DNA from: Linnemannia hyalina
Taxonomy: Eukaryota > Mortierellomycota > Mortierellomycetes > Mortierellales > Mortierellaceae
Reading direction: 5' to 3'
NCBI GenBank assembly: GCA_019671135.1
Contig: JAHRHY010000013.1
Span: 682,001 to 746,000 of the forward strand
Length of the DNA: 64,000 bases
Below the pieces are notes generated by a model. The model made no database searches and was not told the origin of the DNA. It saw only the letters and a list, made by a program, of their open reading frames with translations. Each line of letters opens with the position of its first letter. Within the stretch, counting starts at the first letter, position 1. Of this stretch, positions 9,275 through 18,209 are shown piece after piece. The translations under genes and the position numbers were made by a program.

Positions 9275-11074
9275 TCAGGCTTTGATTGACACGATCAAGC
9301 TAGGTCGAACAGCGACCAGATCCATAAAATGCCCCGCAGCTCTGTACCCTTCCGGAACCATCGGAGGCTCTTGCGCCGGTAAGGTTACATACCGCAACCC
9401 CTCCCACTGCTCCACCATCCACGCCGCCTCTGCCTTGCCGATCCGGAATTGCTGCCATTGACTCAAATTCAACGTCTGCACGTACTTCAGAGGCTCTAGT
9501 CTGGCGAGGCCGGTTTTGAGGGAGAGGTCAAAGTACGTGCTGCTGGAGGGTGGGGGAGGGATCCAGCGGTCTCTTGGTGACACCGAGAAAGGAAGTAGTT
9601 CTCCGGCGAGGCAGAGGGTTTCGAGGTAGGTCAGGCATGCGAGGTGATTGTAGATTAGGGCTGTGTGGTATTGTGCTGTTGCTGACTCGCCAGAAGAAGA
9701 AGAGGAGGAGGAAGAGAAGGCGAGGGTGGAGAATCCTGTGAACCCAATGCACAACTCCTTCAACCCCCGACACACCCACTCGCCAGCCGCCAAATCCTCG
9801 ATGTGAATCCTGGACCGGTTCTTGGTAGTCGACTCACAAGCCTCGACATCAATGACCACAAACCTCGTCAGATTGGGACACGACATCAACAATAGCTGCA
9901 GATCCTTGCTCGCGACTTCATCGTCTTTACAGAAATCCAGCCGTTCCAGAGTTCGGCTGTGTTGATGGTGAACTAGGGCATGGACGGCTCGGTCGATGAA
10001 GGAAGAGGTCGCCCTGGTTTGGAAGGAGCGAAGGGTGAAGCTGTGGAGATGCGAGGAGGCATAGGTGGAAGCTTGGATCAAGTCTGCGGGGTAGTCATTG
10101 TTGTTGCTGTTTTTGAAGGCGCTGGTATTGTATTCGATGAGTTCGAGATGGCGGAGTTTGAGGTTCTTGGAGAAGGCGGAGACGAGGTCTGAGAGTTGGT
10201 AGGGCGTGCTGGGCGCAGCGAAGGAGAGTCGTTCCAGGTGGGGGCTGTGGCTCAGGAGTGCGAGGAGGAGGGTATGGTATTCTGGGACATGAATGTCGGG
10301 GTCGAACCAGAGTTGTTTCAGACGAGTGGCAGTTGGACCTTGAGTGGAAGAGGAGAGGGGGAACAACGAAGATATTTGAGGAGGCGGACTTGAGGGACCC
10401 TGTGCCTCGATCCGGACGCATCCATGATGAAACGGTGAGACCAACTTGAGCGCACTAATAGTGCAACTCCCAACAACACCCCGCAGGACATGTTCAACAC
10501 TTGAGCGATTCGCTTGCGCCCCTCCCCTAATCTCCAAATCTTTCAACGAACGATGTGTCCCCAGAACCTCACCCAACTTCTTGCATACCACATCGTTATG
10601 CAAAGGAAAGACGTCCAGACGAACGGTTTGGAGGTTCGGATTCCGTTCCAGGAAACGGATCATCCGTAAGAGGCCATCCTGGTCTGTTGCTTTGGACCAA
10701 GTGTCCATAGCCCTGAAGGTAAGGGCGGCCAAGTTGAGATATATGTGCGACTCGGGGAGGGCTGCATCGAGGACCCATCCATCGTCGATTCTGATGGTGC
10801 GGATAATATGTTGGTTCCTATAGAGTCCCGTTTGTGCTCCTGGAGAAAAGGAAGGGGTTATAGTGGATGTGGAGGAAGAGAGGGTAGTGAAGTGGGTTAT
10901 GGTCCCGCGGTTGGTAAAGTTGAGATTGCGCCAGAGGAAGGGTTCGAAGAGGTTGTTCCAGCGTGAGGAGACTTGGGCGCAGACTGTAAGGTCGTAGGGT
11001 GTGAGGGAGGAGATGACTTCTTGGAGAAGGTGGGGGATGTCAAATACGAGGACTGACAATGAGAAGCAATGCAT
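9275..11074 (-). CDS. F-box/LRR protein
   Basis: A single-exon gene of 599 residues. The N-terminus is an F-box (FDIPHLLQEVISSLTPYDLTVCAQVSSRWNNLFEPFLWRNLNF) starting about 10 residues after the Met codon at 11074. It is followed by a segment on numbered-strand repeats: NPNLQTVRLDVF, SPHLERLSFAAP, LKLRHLELIEY, LERLDFCKDDE, CPNLTRFVVIDV, GLKELCIGFTG, LTYLETLCLAGELL. A Ser-rich run (about 10 Ser) sits near residue 470. The SSLTPYDL.VC signature and the C-terminal SLKTGLARLEPLKYVQTLNL...EAAWMVEQWEGLRYV block place it with lineage B (15570, 18210, 25183), though divergent. Presumed SCF adaptor; no experimental role is implied by the sequence. Confidence 0.85.
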   Translation of the reverse strand: MHCFSLSVLVFDIPHLLQEVISSLTPYDLTVCAQVSSRWNNLFEPFLWRNLNFTNRGTITHFTTLSSSTSTITPSFSPGAQTGLYRNQHIIRTIRIDDGWVLDAALPESHIYLNLAALTFRAMDTWSKATDQDGLLRMIRFLERNPNLQTVRLDVFPLHNDVVCKKLGEVLGTHRSLKDLEIRGGAQANRSSVEHVLRGVVGSCTISALKLVSPFHHGCVRIEAQGPSSPPPQISSLFPLSSSTQGPTATRLKQLWFDPDIHVPEYHTLLLALLSHSPHLERLSFAAPSTPYQLSDLVSAFSKNLKLRHLELIEYNTSAFKNSNNNDYPADLIQASTYASSHLHSFTLRSFQTRATSSFIDRAVHALVHHQHSRTLERLDFCKDDEVASKDLQLLLMSCPNLTRFVVIDVEACESTTKNRSRIHIEDLAAGEWVCRGLKELCIGFTGFSTLAFSSSSSSSSGESATAQYHTALIYNHLACLTYLETLCLAGELLPFSVSPRDRWIPPPPSSSTYFDLSLKTGLARLEPLKYVQTLNLSQWQQFRIGKAEAAWMVEQWEGLRYVTLPAQEPPMVPEGYRAAGHFMDLVAVRPSLIVSIKA

Positions 11075-11193
11075 TTTGTTCCTGTTGTTGTTTTGGAATG
11101 GAGGGAATGAGGAATGGGAGAAAGAGAAAGGGAAAGGAGAAAATGAGAAAAGAAATAGAGCGAGTCAGGTAAGAAGACCAGAAGAGTTCATTC

Positions 11194-11197
<4 letters not shown>

Positions 11198-11240
<43 letters not shown>
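11198..11240. repeat. (GA)n microsatellite
   Basis: About 21 uninterrupted GA units, in the upstream region of the minus-strand F-box gene starting at 11074. A short (TGG)n run follows at about 11285-11306. A second, shorter GA run occurs at 30278-30300. Confidence 0.95.
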
Positions 11241-11243
<3 letters not shown>

Positions 11244-12481
11244 AGGAGTCGACGAAGATGTGTCACCCGCCCAGCTTACTGATTGATGGTGGTGGTGGTG
11301 GTGGTGCCTGGAGAGTCATAAATGATCAAAGGGAGTTCCGAGTGACAGTTTGCAATTGGTGGCAACGATTTGTTTCACCTTAATTGCTCTCTCTCTCTCG
11401 TGCTACTCGTAAGTAGGAGCCCCAATCCCCTAGTCCACCCGGTGCCTAGCTAGAAAGCGTATCTTACTTGCCTCGAATCGCAGTGAATACGCTCACAGGA
11501 AGGCTAGTCCAATCGGCGAGCTTGACGGAAAAAGAAGTGACGATTACCAGACCCTGAAGTAGGTTTATGTTTGTTACCTGCCTGCATGCTGAACGAAAAC
11601 AAAACAAACAAGAAGGGCTCGCTTCCGAATGGTGTGCTCCCTCACTCACGATTCTCATTACCCCGCATTTACTACTAGTGCTTGCGCCCTTGTCCGTGTG
11701 GCCGGTGAAGTAATCCCCTACCTTTTCTTGAAGCTTTCGCCCTACTTTTCGCTTGCCGGTCCCCTTTATTTAGACTTTCAATTGGCGCCGTAGGGTGAAA
11801 GCAAAAGTAATAGGCTAGGAAGGAACCCCACAGCAAATGAGAAGTGAGTAGCCAACTTAGAAAAAGCGAAAAGCGGGAGCGATATTATTGTGGAGGGAAT
11901 AGAGGTTAGTCTTCAACAGGGGATTGGATGGGCAGCCGCACCGCACGTCGCGTTGCCCACCGTGGGAGAGAAGGATATGGCTAAAGCAGGGGGAATGAAT
12001 GATCCAGTTTTTTCATTGTTTGTTTGTGTTTGCTTGTCCAATGGTCCTTTCTTTATTCGTTCCGTGCTCTCACTTTTTGTGAACATAGATGATAGAATTG
12101 TTTGTCCGCCTGAGAAAGATGAGAGAGAAGGGGAATCAACAGTTGTGTGTATGTATGTGTGAGGGTAATGGTTCAACCAGAGCCCTCCCGAAAGAGTGAG
12201 ACGAGTGAGTGCACTGTGCATTAACGTACTTTCCGTACTTTCTCTTTTCCCCTCTTCTTCTTCTTCTTCGTCTTTCTTTCTTCTTGTATCTTTTTTGTAC
12301 ATACCATTGACCAATTTGTCTTTCTGTTTTCTGTCTTTTCTCTTCGATGGCTCATGTACCCTGCCTGCAACTGTCGATGACCTGCACATAACAAAAAAAA
12401 TCCTTTTCTTTTCAGTTCATTCACCGCACTCACACTACCGTACACACTTATGCCATCGCCTCTATTTGCTGCACCCACACA
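11241..12481. other. Intergenic region upstream of the 12482 gene
   Basis: About 1.2 kb without a supportable gene. It contains the (TGG)n run, a CT microsatellite near 11387-11399, and a 13-bp imperfect inverted repeat (11733-11745 with 11790-11802, one mismatch that would be a G-U pair in RNA). A pyrimidine-rich tract at about 12237-12300 leads into the 12482 start codon. Small frames are low complexity. Confidence 0.5.
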
Positions 12482-14947
12482 ATGACGGCATTATCTTCTC
12501 CCTCGGAGCGCGACTCAATCGAGACCATTTTCCTCTCTTCTACTTCCTCTTCCTCTTCCGCTGTCCCCTCTGTCCCCTCGACTCTTGCTCCTCTTCTTCC
12601 TGTCGTTACCCCTTCCTCGTCTCCTTCTTCTCCCACCCCTCCCCTTCTCCTCACACCAGCAACTGACAACAACAGCCTCGACCCACCGGCCCCTCCGCCC
12701 CCCGGTGAACCTGTTTTGCTGCATGGAGAAACAAGAACAATAACAACGAACTCATTACCTCTCACCTGTCTGGACCCTCCTGCCTCCTCCTCTTCGTCCG
12801 ACAACAACCTGATTCCTACGACGTTCATTGCTCCTGCCATGTCGTCGACCTTGACCAACACACCCGTCAACAATGGAATCAACTACCCCCCAGAGACTGA
12901 ACTCACTGGCATCAGTGTTGTGTCCAGGACAGAGGGCAACGACAATAATAACGAGACAGCCCTTCACATAGACGACCCAGTGCAGCAGGAAGCAGCACTC
13001 TCAGCTCTGCCAAACCAAGGAAACGAAGAGTTGACCGACCGGCGACGTTCCGAGGAAGTACCATCAACCATCAATAATCTAGTTTTGACTTCAATAACGG
13101 CCGAACCCTTGGAGGAGGATCGCCTAAGCAACCACAGACTACCCTCAGTTCAACGCGACCGAAGCAACGACAGCGACAACAACATTACAGGAATGCCTCA
13201 GTCGCTAGTCCAAGTTCTCTCTTCACCTACGTCTCTTGCAGAATCAGCGGCGACCACCAGCACCTCAATGACTGTAGTCGACCACTCGGAGACCGACAGC
13301 GGCCAAGTTGTAGGTGTGGCAGCAGATCAACAACAGGAACAACGGCAAGACGTAGAACAACAAGAACTTTCGACGCCACGACGCCAATCTCGCGATATCC
13401 CCCCGCCACTGAACCTCCCCCCAATTCCAACAACGTTCAGTGCCATGTTTACCTCCGCCGACGAACCTCCACCTTATTCGCCAACACACACAATTCTGCC
13501 ACACTACTTTGAACTGGAACCCATTCCTGTGCGCACGTACATCATCAAAGACTCGACCGGTGTCCCTTTCCTGTACGACTTTTGGCTGATATCCACGACA
13601 CAGTCGTCCCCTTCTCGCCCGCAATCGGTTCTTCTCCAAGAGCGTGGACTCTCATCCCAGCACCAGGCCGAACTCAAGTACAGCATCATTAGACCACAGC
13701 ACACCGACAGAACAGCACTCCCGATCACTGGTGCCACCAATGCCTATTTCATTCCTGCTTTTGCACTAGTGGCGGACCACTACCCTTCGAGATGGATCTG
13801 GTGGGGGACCGAGGCTCTCCAGATGGTGGTCTTTGGACGGCAGCACAAGAACGTTATCATGGAGTGGCGCTGGAAGCATGGACGTACACGAATTGGAGGA
13901 CCTATCGTCCACCGCTTGGTCGGAGCAAGTTTCCAGATTGCGCCTGACAGGAGGTACTGCTGGAAGATGGGATCTGGGAAGAGCACTACGACCACAGCCC
14001 AGGAAGCACGGAATAGACTTCAGCAGCAGCGGCAATCTCGATCTTTTGGAGCAGGATCGACCCGACCATTGAGCCAGACTCTTTCTACTCAAGGCGGAGG
14101 AATGGCTGAAGGTGGGGCGAGTGGGGGAGGAGGTTGGTTTGGTAGTTTCTTTGGGAGATCGCGACAGCCCATCCGACAAAGCACGGAGCTTGCAGAGACA
14201 TCATCATCGACTACTGCCAACATTGCTCTGGACTCTGTGATTGTTCACACCTCAACGTCACCTACCTTTAACACTCCAGCGTTGGCGGTGATACAAGAGA
14301 ACCCACCCCTCAGCGAGCAAGAATCCGCGATCGACCGTGCAAGGGGGGATGACAACGAGGACGATGATGAGGTGGGTTGCTACCATTGCCGGGAGGAGGG
14401 TTCGACTGGATTTCTGGGTCGAATTGTTGCAGTCTACAGGCCTGGTCGACCTGCCAACCGAGCCAGGGACCGCCCTGCCAGTTCACGCAAATTAGAGATT
14501 TTCACCGAGGTGGGCGAGCGCTGTGAGACGGCCATGATGCTGATGTGTACCCGGCTCGACGACTTGTTTATGAGTCTCCCTGCACATAAGAAGGGTCCGT
14601 TTGTGACGTCTCGGCCTGTTGGTGCAGGTCGCAGCAGTGGTGATGGCACAGCGAGCGGACAACAACAGCAAACAACGACCGCTGGTGTGAATGGGAATGA
14701 TAACGAGGCCAATGATGGAACAGGAGTCGTGGGAGAAGGAGGAGGGGCAACAGGAGATGGAGTGGATCTAGGGGGTCCAACTGCTCCGGGTCTTGCCACG
14801 TCTTCTGGTGCTTCGATACCATTTACGAAACGGCTAATTGGCACTCGGCGCGACTGGCTGTTCAGGCTAAAGTGGATTGTTGCTGCTATCCTGATTGCTG
14901 TCGTGTTAATCCTTGTCCTCAAACCCAAGAAACCTTCTGCCGCGTAG
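12482..14947 (+). CDS. Tail-anchored membrane protein with PPxY motif, function unknown
   Basis: A single-exon gene of 821 residues. Residues 1-320 are Ser/Thr/Pro/Asn-rich and probably disordered. A PPPYSP motif lies near residue 328; PPxY motifs bind WW domains, for example those of Rsp5/NEDD4 ubiquitin ligases. A globular part follows (about 335-500) rich in aromatic residues (YFELEPIPVRTYIIKD, PFLYDFWLIS, SRWIWWGTEALQMVVFGRQ, IMEWRWKHGR), resumed after a linker at about 630-705 (CYHCREEG...EIFTEVGERCETAMMLMCTRLDDLFM). The C-terminus has one hydrophobic helix (about 794-813, KWIVAAILIAVVLILVL) followed by KPKKPSAA, which fits a tail anchor with the bulk facing the cytosol. The split globular part resembles tubby/scramblase-like folds in fungal PPxY proteins, but that is a guess. 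It is unrelated to the F-box genes on either side. Confidence 0.85.
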   Translation: MTALSSPSERDSIETIFLSSTSSSSSAVPSVPSTLAPLLPVVTPSSSPSSPTPPLLLTPATDNNSLDPPAPPPPGEPVLLHGETRTITTNSLPLTCLDPPASSSSSDNNLIPTTFIAPAMSSTLTNTPVNNGINYPPETELTGISVVSRTEGNDNNNETALHIDDPVQQEAALSALPNQGNEELTDRRRSEEVPSTINNLVLTSITAEPLEEDRLSNHRLPSVQRDRSNDSDNNITGMPQSLVQVLSSPTSLAESAATTSTSMTVVDHSETDSGQVVGVAADQQQEQRQDVEQQELSTPRRQSRDIPPPLNLPPIPTTFSAMFTSADEPPPYSPTHTILPHYFELEPIPVRTYIIKDSTGVPFLYDFWLISTTQSSPSRPQSVLLQERGLSSQHQAELKYSIIRPQHTDRTALPITGATNAYFIPAFALVADHYPSRWIWWGTEALQMVVFGRQHKNVIMEWRWKHGRTRIGGPIVHRLVGASFQIAPDRRYCWKMGSGKSTTTTAQEARNRLQQQRQSRSFGAGSTRPLSQTLSTQGGGMAEGGASGGGGWFGSFFGRSRQPIRQSTELAETSSSTTANIALDSVIVHTSTSPTFNTPALAVIQENPPLSEQESAIDRARGDDNEDDDEVGCYHCREEGSTGFLGRIVAVYRPGRPANRARDRPASSRKLEIFTEVGERCETAMMLMCTRLDDLFMSLPAHKKGPFVTSRPVGAGRSSGDGTASGQQQQTTTAGVNGNDNEANDGTGVVGEGGGATGDGVDLGGPTAPGLATSSGASIPFTKRLIGTRRDWLFRLKWIVAAILIAVVLILVLKPKKPSAA

Positions 14948-15569
14948 TTTTTTTTCTTCTTTTCCTTCTTTTGCCACATGGCACAAACTATTGTAAATAC
15001 AAAAAAAGGAGTAAGCGGAGAACAGAGAGCATCGATTTGCAAAATAATCAGGCAAGAAAATAGTTGCATGAATATTTGCGAGGATGGTAGGCATGTCCTT
15101 CTCCTTCGAGCCTTGTCATAGCGGATGCAGATGGCAAAACCAATCCCACTCTGTCGACAAAGAACAACCCGTGCACCCTTAATCGTCATCTGCTTCGCCC
15201 TCAGCGAGAGGAGATATCCTCCTCTCCTTCGTCCCCCGTGAGTCTTTTTCTTTTTCTTTCTTTTTCCTTTTTCCTTTTTCCTTTTTGTCCGCCATCCTCT
15301 CCCTTTTTTCCTTTCCTCCCTTTTGCATACAGCACATCGTACACATAAAAAAACACGTGCACTCAGACAGATACTAATTCAACAGCCTCGGCCTCAATGA
15401 TCTTTGCTGTTGTTGATTCCCACACACACCCCCACCCAGACCCTGACAAATCCTTTGCTTTCTCACACAAACAAACAAACACATCCTTTATACTCAACCC
15501 GACTTGTTCGCTCAAAAACAACACTAAAATTCAAAGCAAAAAAACAAAAGCCACAATAACACATACAAA
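14948..15569. other. Intergenic, C/T-rich promoter region
   Basis: No gene seen. A pyrimidine-rich tract (about 15238-15320, repeated CTTTTTC units) and a C/A-rich stretch (about 15420-15565) precede the start codon at 15570. The minus-strand frame 14434-15189 is mostly the antisense of the 12482 gene and is not called. Confidence 0.5.
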
Positions 15570-17942
15570 ATGTCGAAGAGGTGTACAGCGCTCGAGGTGC
15601 TATCGATCCCTGAGCTACTTGACATCATGCAGGCCAGCCTAACCCCGTACGATCTGGCTCAGTGTGTCCTCGTCTCGTCCGAGTTCCGAACCCTCTTCAC
15701 CCCCCTCCTTTGGCACACCATCTCCCTCACCACCCTCGAACAGCACAATCATTTCACAACATCGCCTCAAGTCCAAAAGGCCCTTATTAGGAACGCAAGG
15801 TTCGTTCGAGTCATCCGTGTCTGGACTGCCAAGAGTCTTCGGCCCTTTATGGATGTCAAGGCGGAGGAGTTGTGTTCCTTGAATAGCTTGGAGTTTACAT
15901 GGCTCAGGATGCAGGGTGGACATGCGACAAGTTTGACGGAGACGGTTGCGCGATCTGCGATTCGGGACACGTCGAATGAGAGGGTTGCTTGGTCGTTGGG
16001 GAGGAGGGTCACCAAGAGGCAGCATACGTTTTCGTTGAACTTGGGGGCACGCGAGGCGACATTGCGGGAGCTTTATCAAGCGCGTGCCAAGGTCGAAGAT
16101 GGACCTTCACAGACTGCCAAGGATAGGTACTTGCACCGAGCTCGTTTATTGCGACTGCAGAAGAAGGAGGCTAGACCGCCTGTTGTCCCTATCTGGTTGC
16201 GAAATGAGATTGTCCCACCTCCTTCGGACCCACGGCCTTACGAGCTCTATGAGGATCCCAAGGACGACCAGCTGTTGATTTTGTTTCTGAGTTACTTTCA
16301 GGAGCTCAAGATCTTTATGAGCACGTCCCTTGTGTTCTTTAATCCTGCTGTTCTCAAGGCCTTTGGAACTCGGCTGAGGGTGTTGCGGTACTTATCGTTG
16401 ACGTTGGACGATGTGGGTCACAAGAACCGGTATGCCACACTCACGAATTTACTGGACAAGGAGTATCCGCACCTCGAGCGTCTTCGACTGATGTTCTCCA
16501 ACACTGGCTGGACTACTTTTGTACACTCGAATGACCAAGGCGAGTCTGATGCAGTCACATCGTCGTCTTTGTCGGAGTCGAAAGTCGCAGGACCACCCGT
16601 TCTGTCGATGAAGAGTCTCATGGTCGAGGACAATGTCCATTTCTACACCGACGCCGATACCAGGAAACCTCCTCAACCGTGGCTCTTCTTTCTCAGACGT
16701 TGCATCAACCTCACATCCCTCAGTCTTTCGTCCATTCCCTCGGCTGTCTTGATAGAGGTCGCCGGCATCATCTCAGAGTGCTGCCCCCTCGTTGACGACC
16801 TAGCAATTGGATGTGTCAGCAGCACCCAGTCTTGGATGAATCACCGCGCCACAGACAACAACGTCGCCTCACTCTTTGCAGCATGTAGCCCCAGGTCCGA
16901 CGACGAAGCCACATGTTCCACCCTGGCTCTACCTCCGATATTGAGGTTCACATCCAGCAAGAGGACGACAGGACTGAAGCAGCTTCGACTCTATGGTGTG
17001 CCCTTCCAGGATCAGGATTACGCGCCAGACTCGGATCCCTTTGCGCGTAACAACATCACACCGTTCCGGGCTCTCTCTCGACACATGCACTGTTTGACGC
17101 ATCTGGATTTCGACAGCATGATGGAGCATGATAATGGAGAGCTCTTCTTGCGGATAGTGCAAAAGTTCCGCAAGCTGGAGGTGATGAATGCGTTGCCGTA
17201 TGCGAGGATGAGGGCGCATCGTAACAAGGGTTGGGTGGATGCGGGGCTGTGGATTACGTCGGTGACTTCTGGAGAGTGGGCATGTATGGAGACGTTGAGA
17301 GTGCTGAAGGTCAACATCAGTGGCTTCACATCGTCTGCATCGACATCGACATCGGCATCGGCTGCAGCACCTGCTACGCCAGTTACCGTTACACCCGTGG
17401 ATCTCGACGGCACCAACAATAACCAGGACAGCGACATTGAGCCCGTATCGGATTCCCAGGCAGAGAGCCAATTTGATCTTATGCGGACGAGCACTATCAA
17501 CACCCTCCAACACCAAGTATGTCAGCACCTCAATCTACTGACATCCCTCCGGGAACTTTGCCTCGGTGTCCAACCCACAGACGAACTCGAATACTGCAGG
17601 GTACTAACAGGCGTCCAGGAAGACTGTCTGGAACTATCACTCGACAGTGGACTGAACCGGATGGAGGACCTGAAGGAGTTGAAAGTTCTGAGCGTGATGA
17701 GAATGAAGCACAAGATCCGGTTGGAGGAGGTGAAATGGATGGTTGCACATTGGCCCAAGCTGGAAGCGATTCCGGGTCTGCTTTCGTCGGCGGCTTACAG
17801 TGATACGGACGAGGAGTGGGAGGCGTTGCAGGATGAGGAGCAGGATATCATTCATTGGATCAAGGAAAATAAGCCGCTTTTGAAGTACGCAGTTGTTAGG
17901 GCGCCGAAGGGGTCGCTGGAGGAGCAATCGAGACCGAGATAG
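15570..17942 (+). CDS. F-box/LRR protein, lineage B
   Basis: A single-exon gene of 790 residues. The F-box begins at residue 8 (LEVLSIPELLDIMQASLTPYDLAQC, VLVSSEFRTLFTPLLWHTISL). It is followed by the lineage B block FTTSPQVQKALIRNARFVRVIRVW..KSLRPF. A basic helical region (about 130-215) separates this from the LRR part (LRYLSLTLDDVG, PHLERLRLMFSN, CINLTSLSLSSI, CCPLVDDLAIG, GLKQLRLYGVPF, LTHLDFDSM, FRKLEVMNALP). The C-terminal module is SLRELCLGV..., LELSLDSGLNRMEDLKELK, SVMRMKHKI..EEVKWMVAHWPKLEAIPGLL. The closest relatives in the window are 18210-20900 and 25183-28659, all on the same strand and consistent with tandem duplication. Presumed SCF substrate adaptor. Confidence 0.88.
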   Translation: MSKRCTALEVLSIPELLDIMQASLTPYDLAQCVLVSSEFRTLFTPLLWHTISLTTLEQHNHFTTSPQVQKALIRNARFVRVIRVWTAKSLRPFMDVKAEELCSLNSLEFTWLRMQGGHATSLTETVARSAIRDTSNERVAWSLGRRVTKRQHTFSLNLGAREATLRELYQARAKVEDGPSQTAKDRYLHRARLLRLQKKEARPPVVPIWLRNEIVPPPSDPRPYELYEDPKDDQLLILFLSYFQELKIFMSTSLVFFNPAVLKAFGTRLRVLRYLSLTLDDVGHKNRYATLTNLLDKEYPHLERLRLMFSNTGWTTFVHSNDQGESDAVTSSSLSESKVAGPPVLSMKSLMVEDNVHFYTDADTRKPPQPWLFFLRRCINLTSLSLSSIPSAVLIEVAGIISECCPLVDDLAIGCVSSTQSWMNHRATDNNVASLFAACSPRSDDEATCSTLALPPILRFTSSKRTTGLKQLRLYGVPFQDQDYAPDSDPFARNNITPFRALSRHMHCLTHLDFDSMMEHDNGELFLRIVQKFRKLEVMNALPYARMRAHRNKGWVDAGLWITSVTSGEWACMETLRVLKVNISGFTSSASTSTSASAAAPATPVTVTPVDLDGTNNNQDSDIEPVSDSQAESQFDLMRTSTINTLQHQVCQHLNLLTSLRELCLGVQPTDELEYCRVLTGVQEDCLELSLDSGLNRMEDLKELKVLSVMRMKHKIRLEEVKWMVAHWPKLEAIPGLLSSAAYSDTDEEWEALQDEEQDIIHWIKENKPLLKYAVVRAPKGSLEEQSRPR

Positions 17943-18209
17943 ACCGTCGTCCAGTTTGTCCATTGTTCATTAACAAGAACGCCCCAATTATGCAAACAAC
18001 AGAAATAAAGAAGAGCACCAACCCGTCACTAAGCAGTGTATTTTTATGCAGATTTTGTTCACCGCATTTTTTAACTGTTGTCTCCCCCTCTTTTCCTTTC
18101 TCTTTTTTTTCCTCGTTTTCTTTCACACACTCATACATCCATCCATCTTCTACTCCAACGCCTCTCCCTTTCTTCTCCACCGCCAACAAGAGCAACAGCA
18201 GCAGCAACA

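Noticed and set aside
11400..11900. tRNA or other structured RNA gene
   Set aside because: No stretch shows a GGTTCRANYCC-type B box paired with an A box, or a cloverleaf.
14434..15189. 251-aa minus-strand frame
   Set aside because: Two-thirds overlaps the 12482 gene in antisense and the rest is low complexity.
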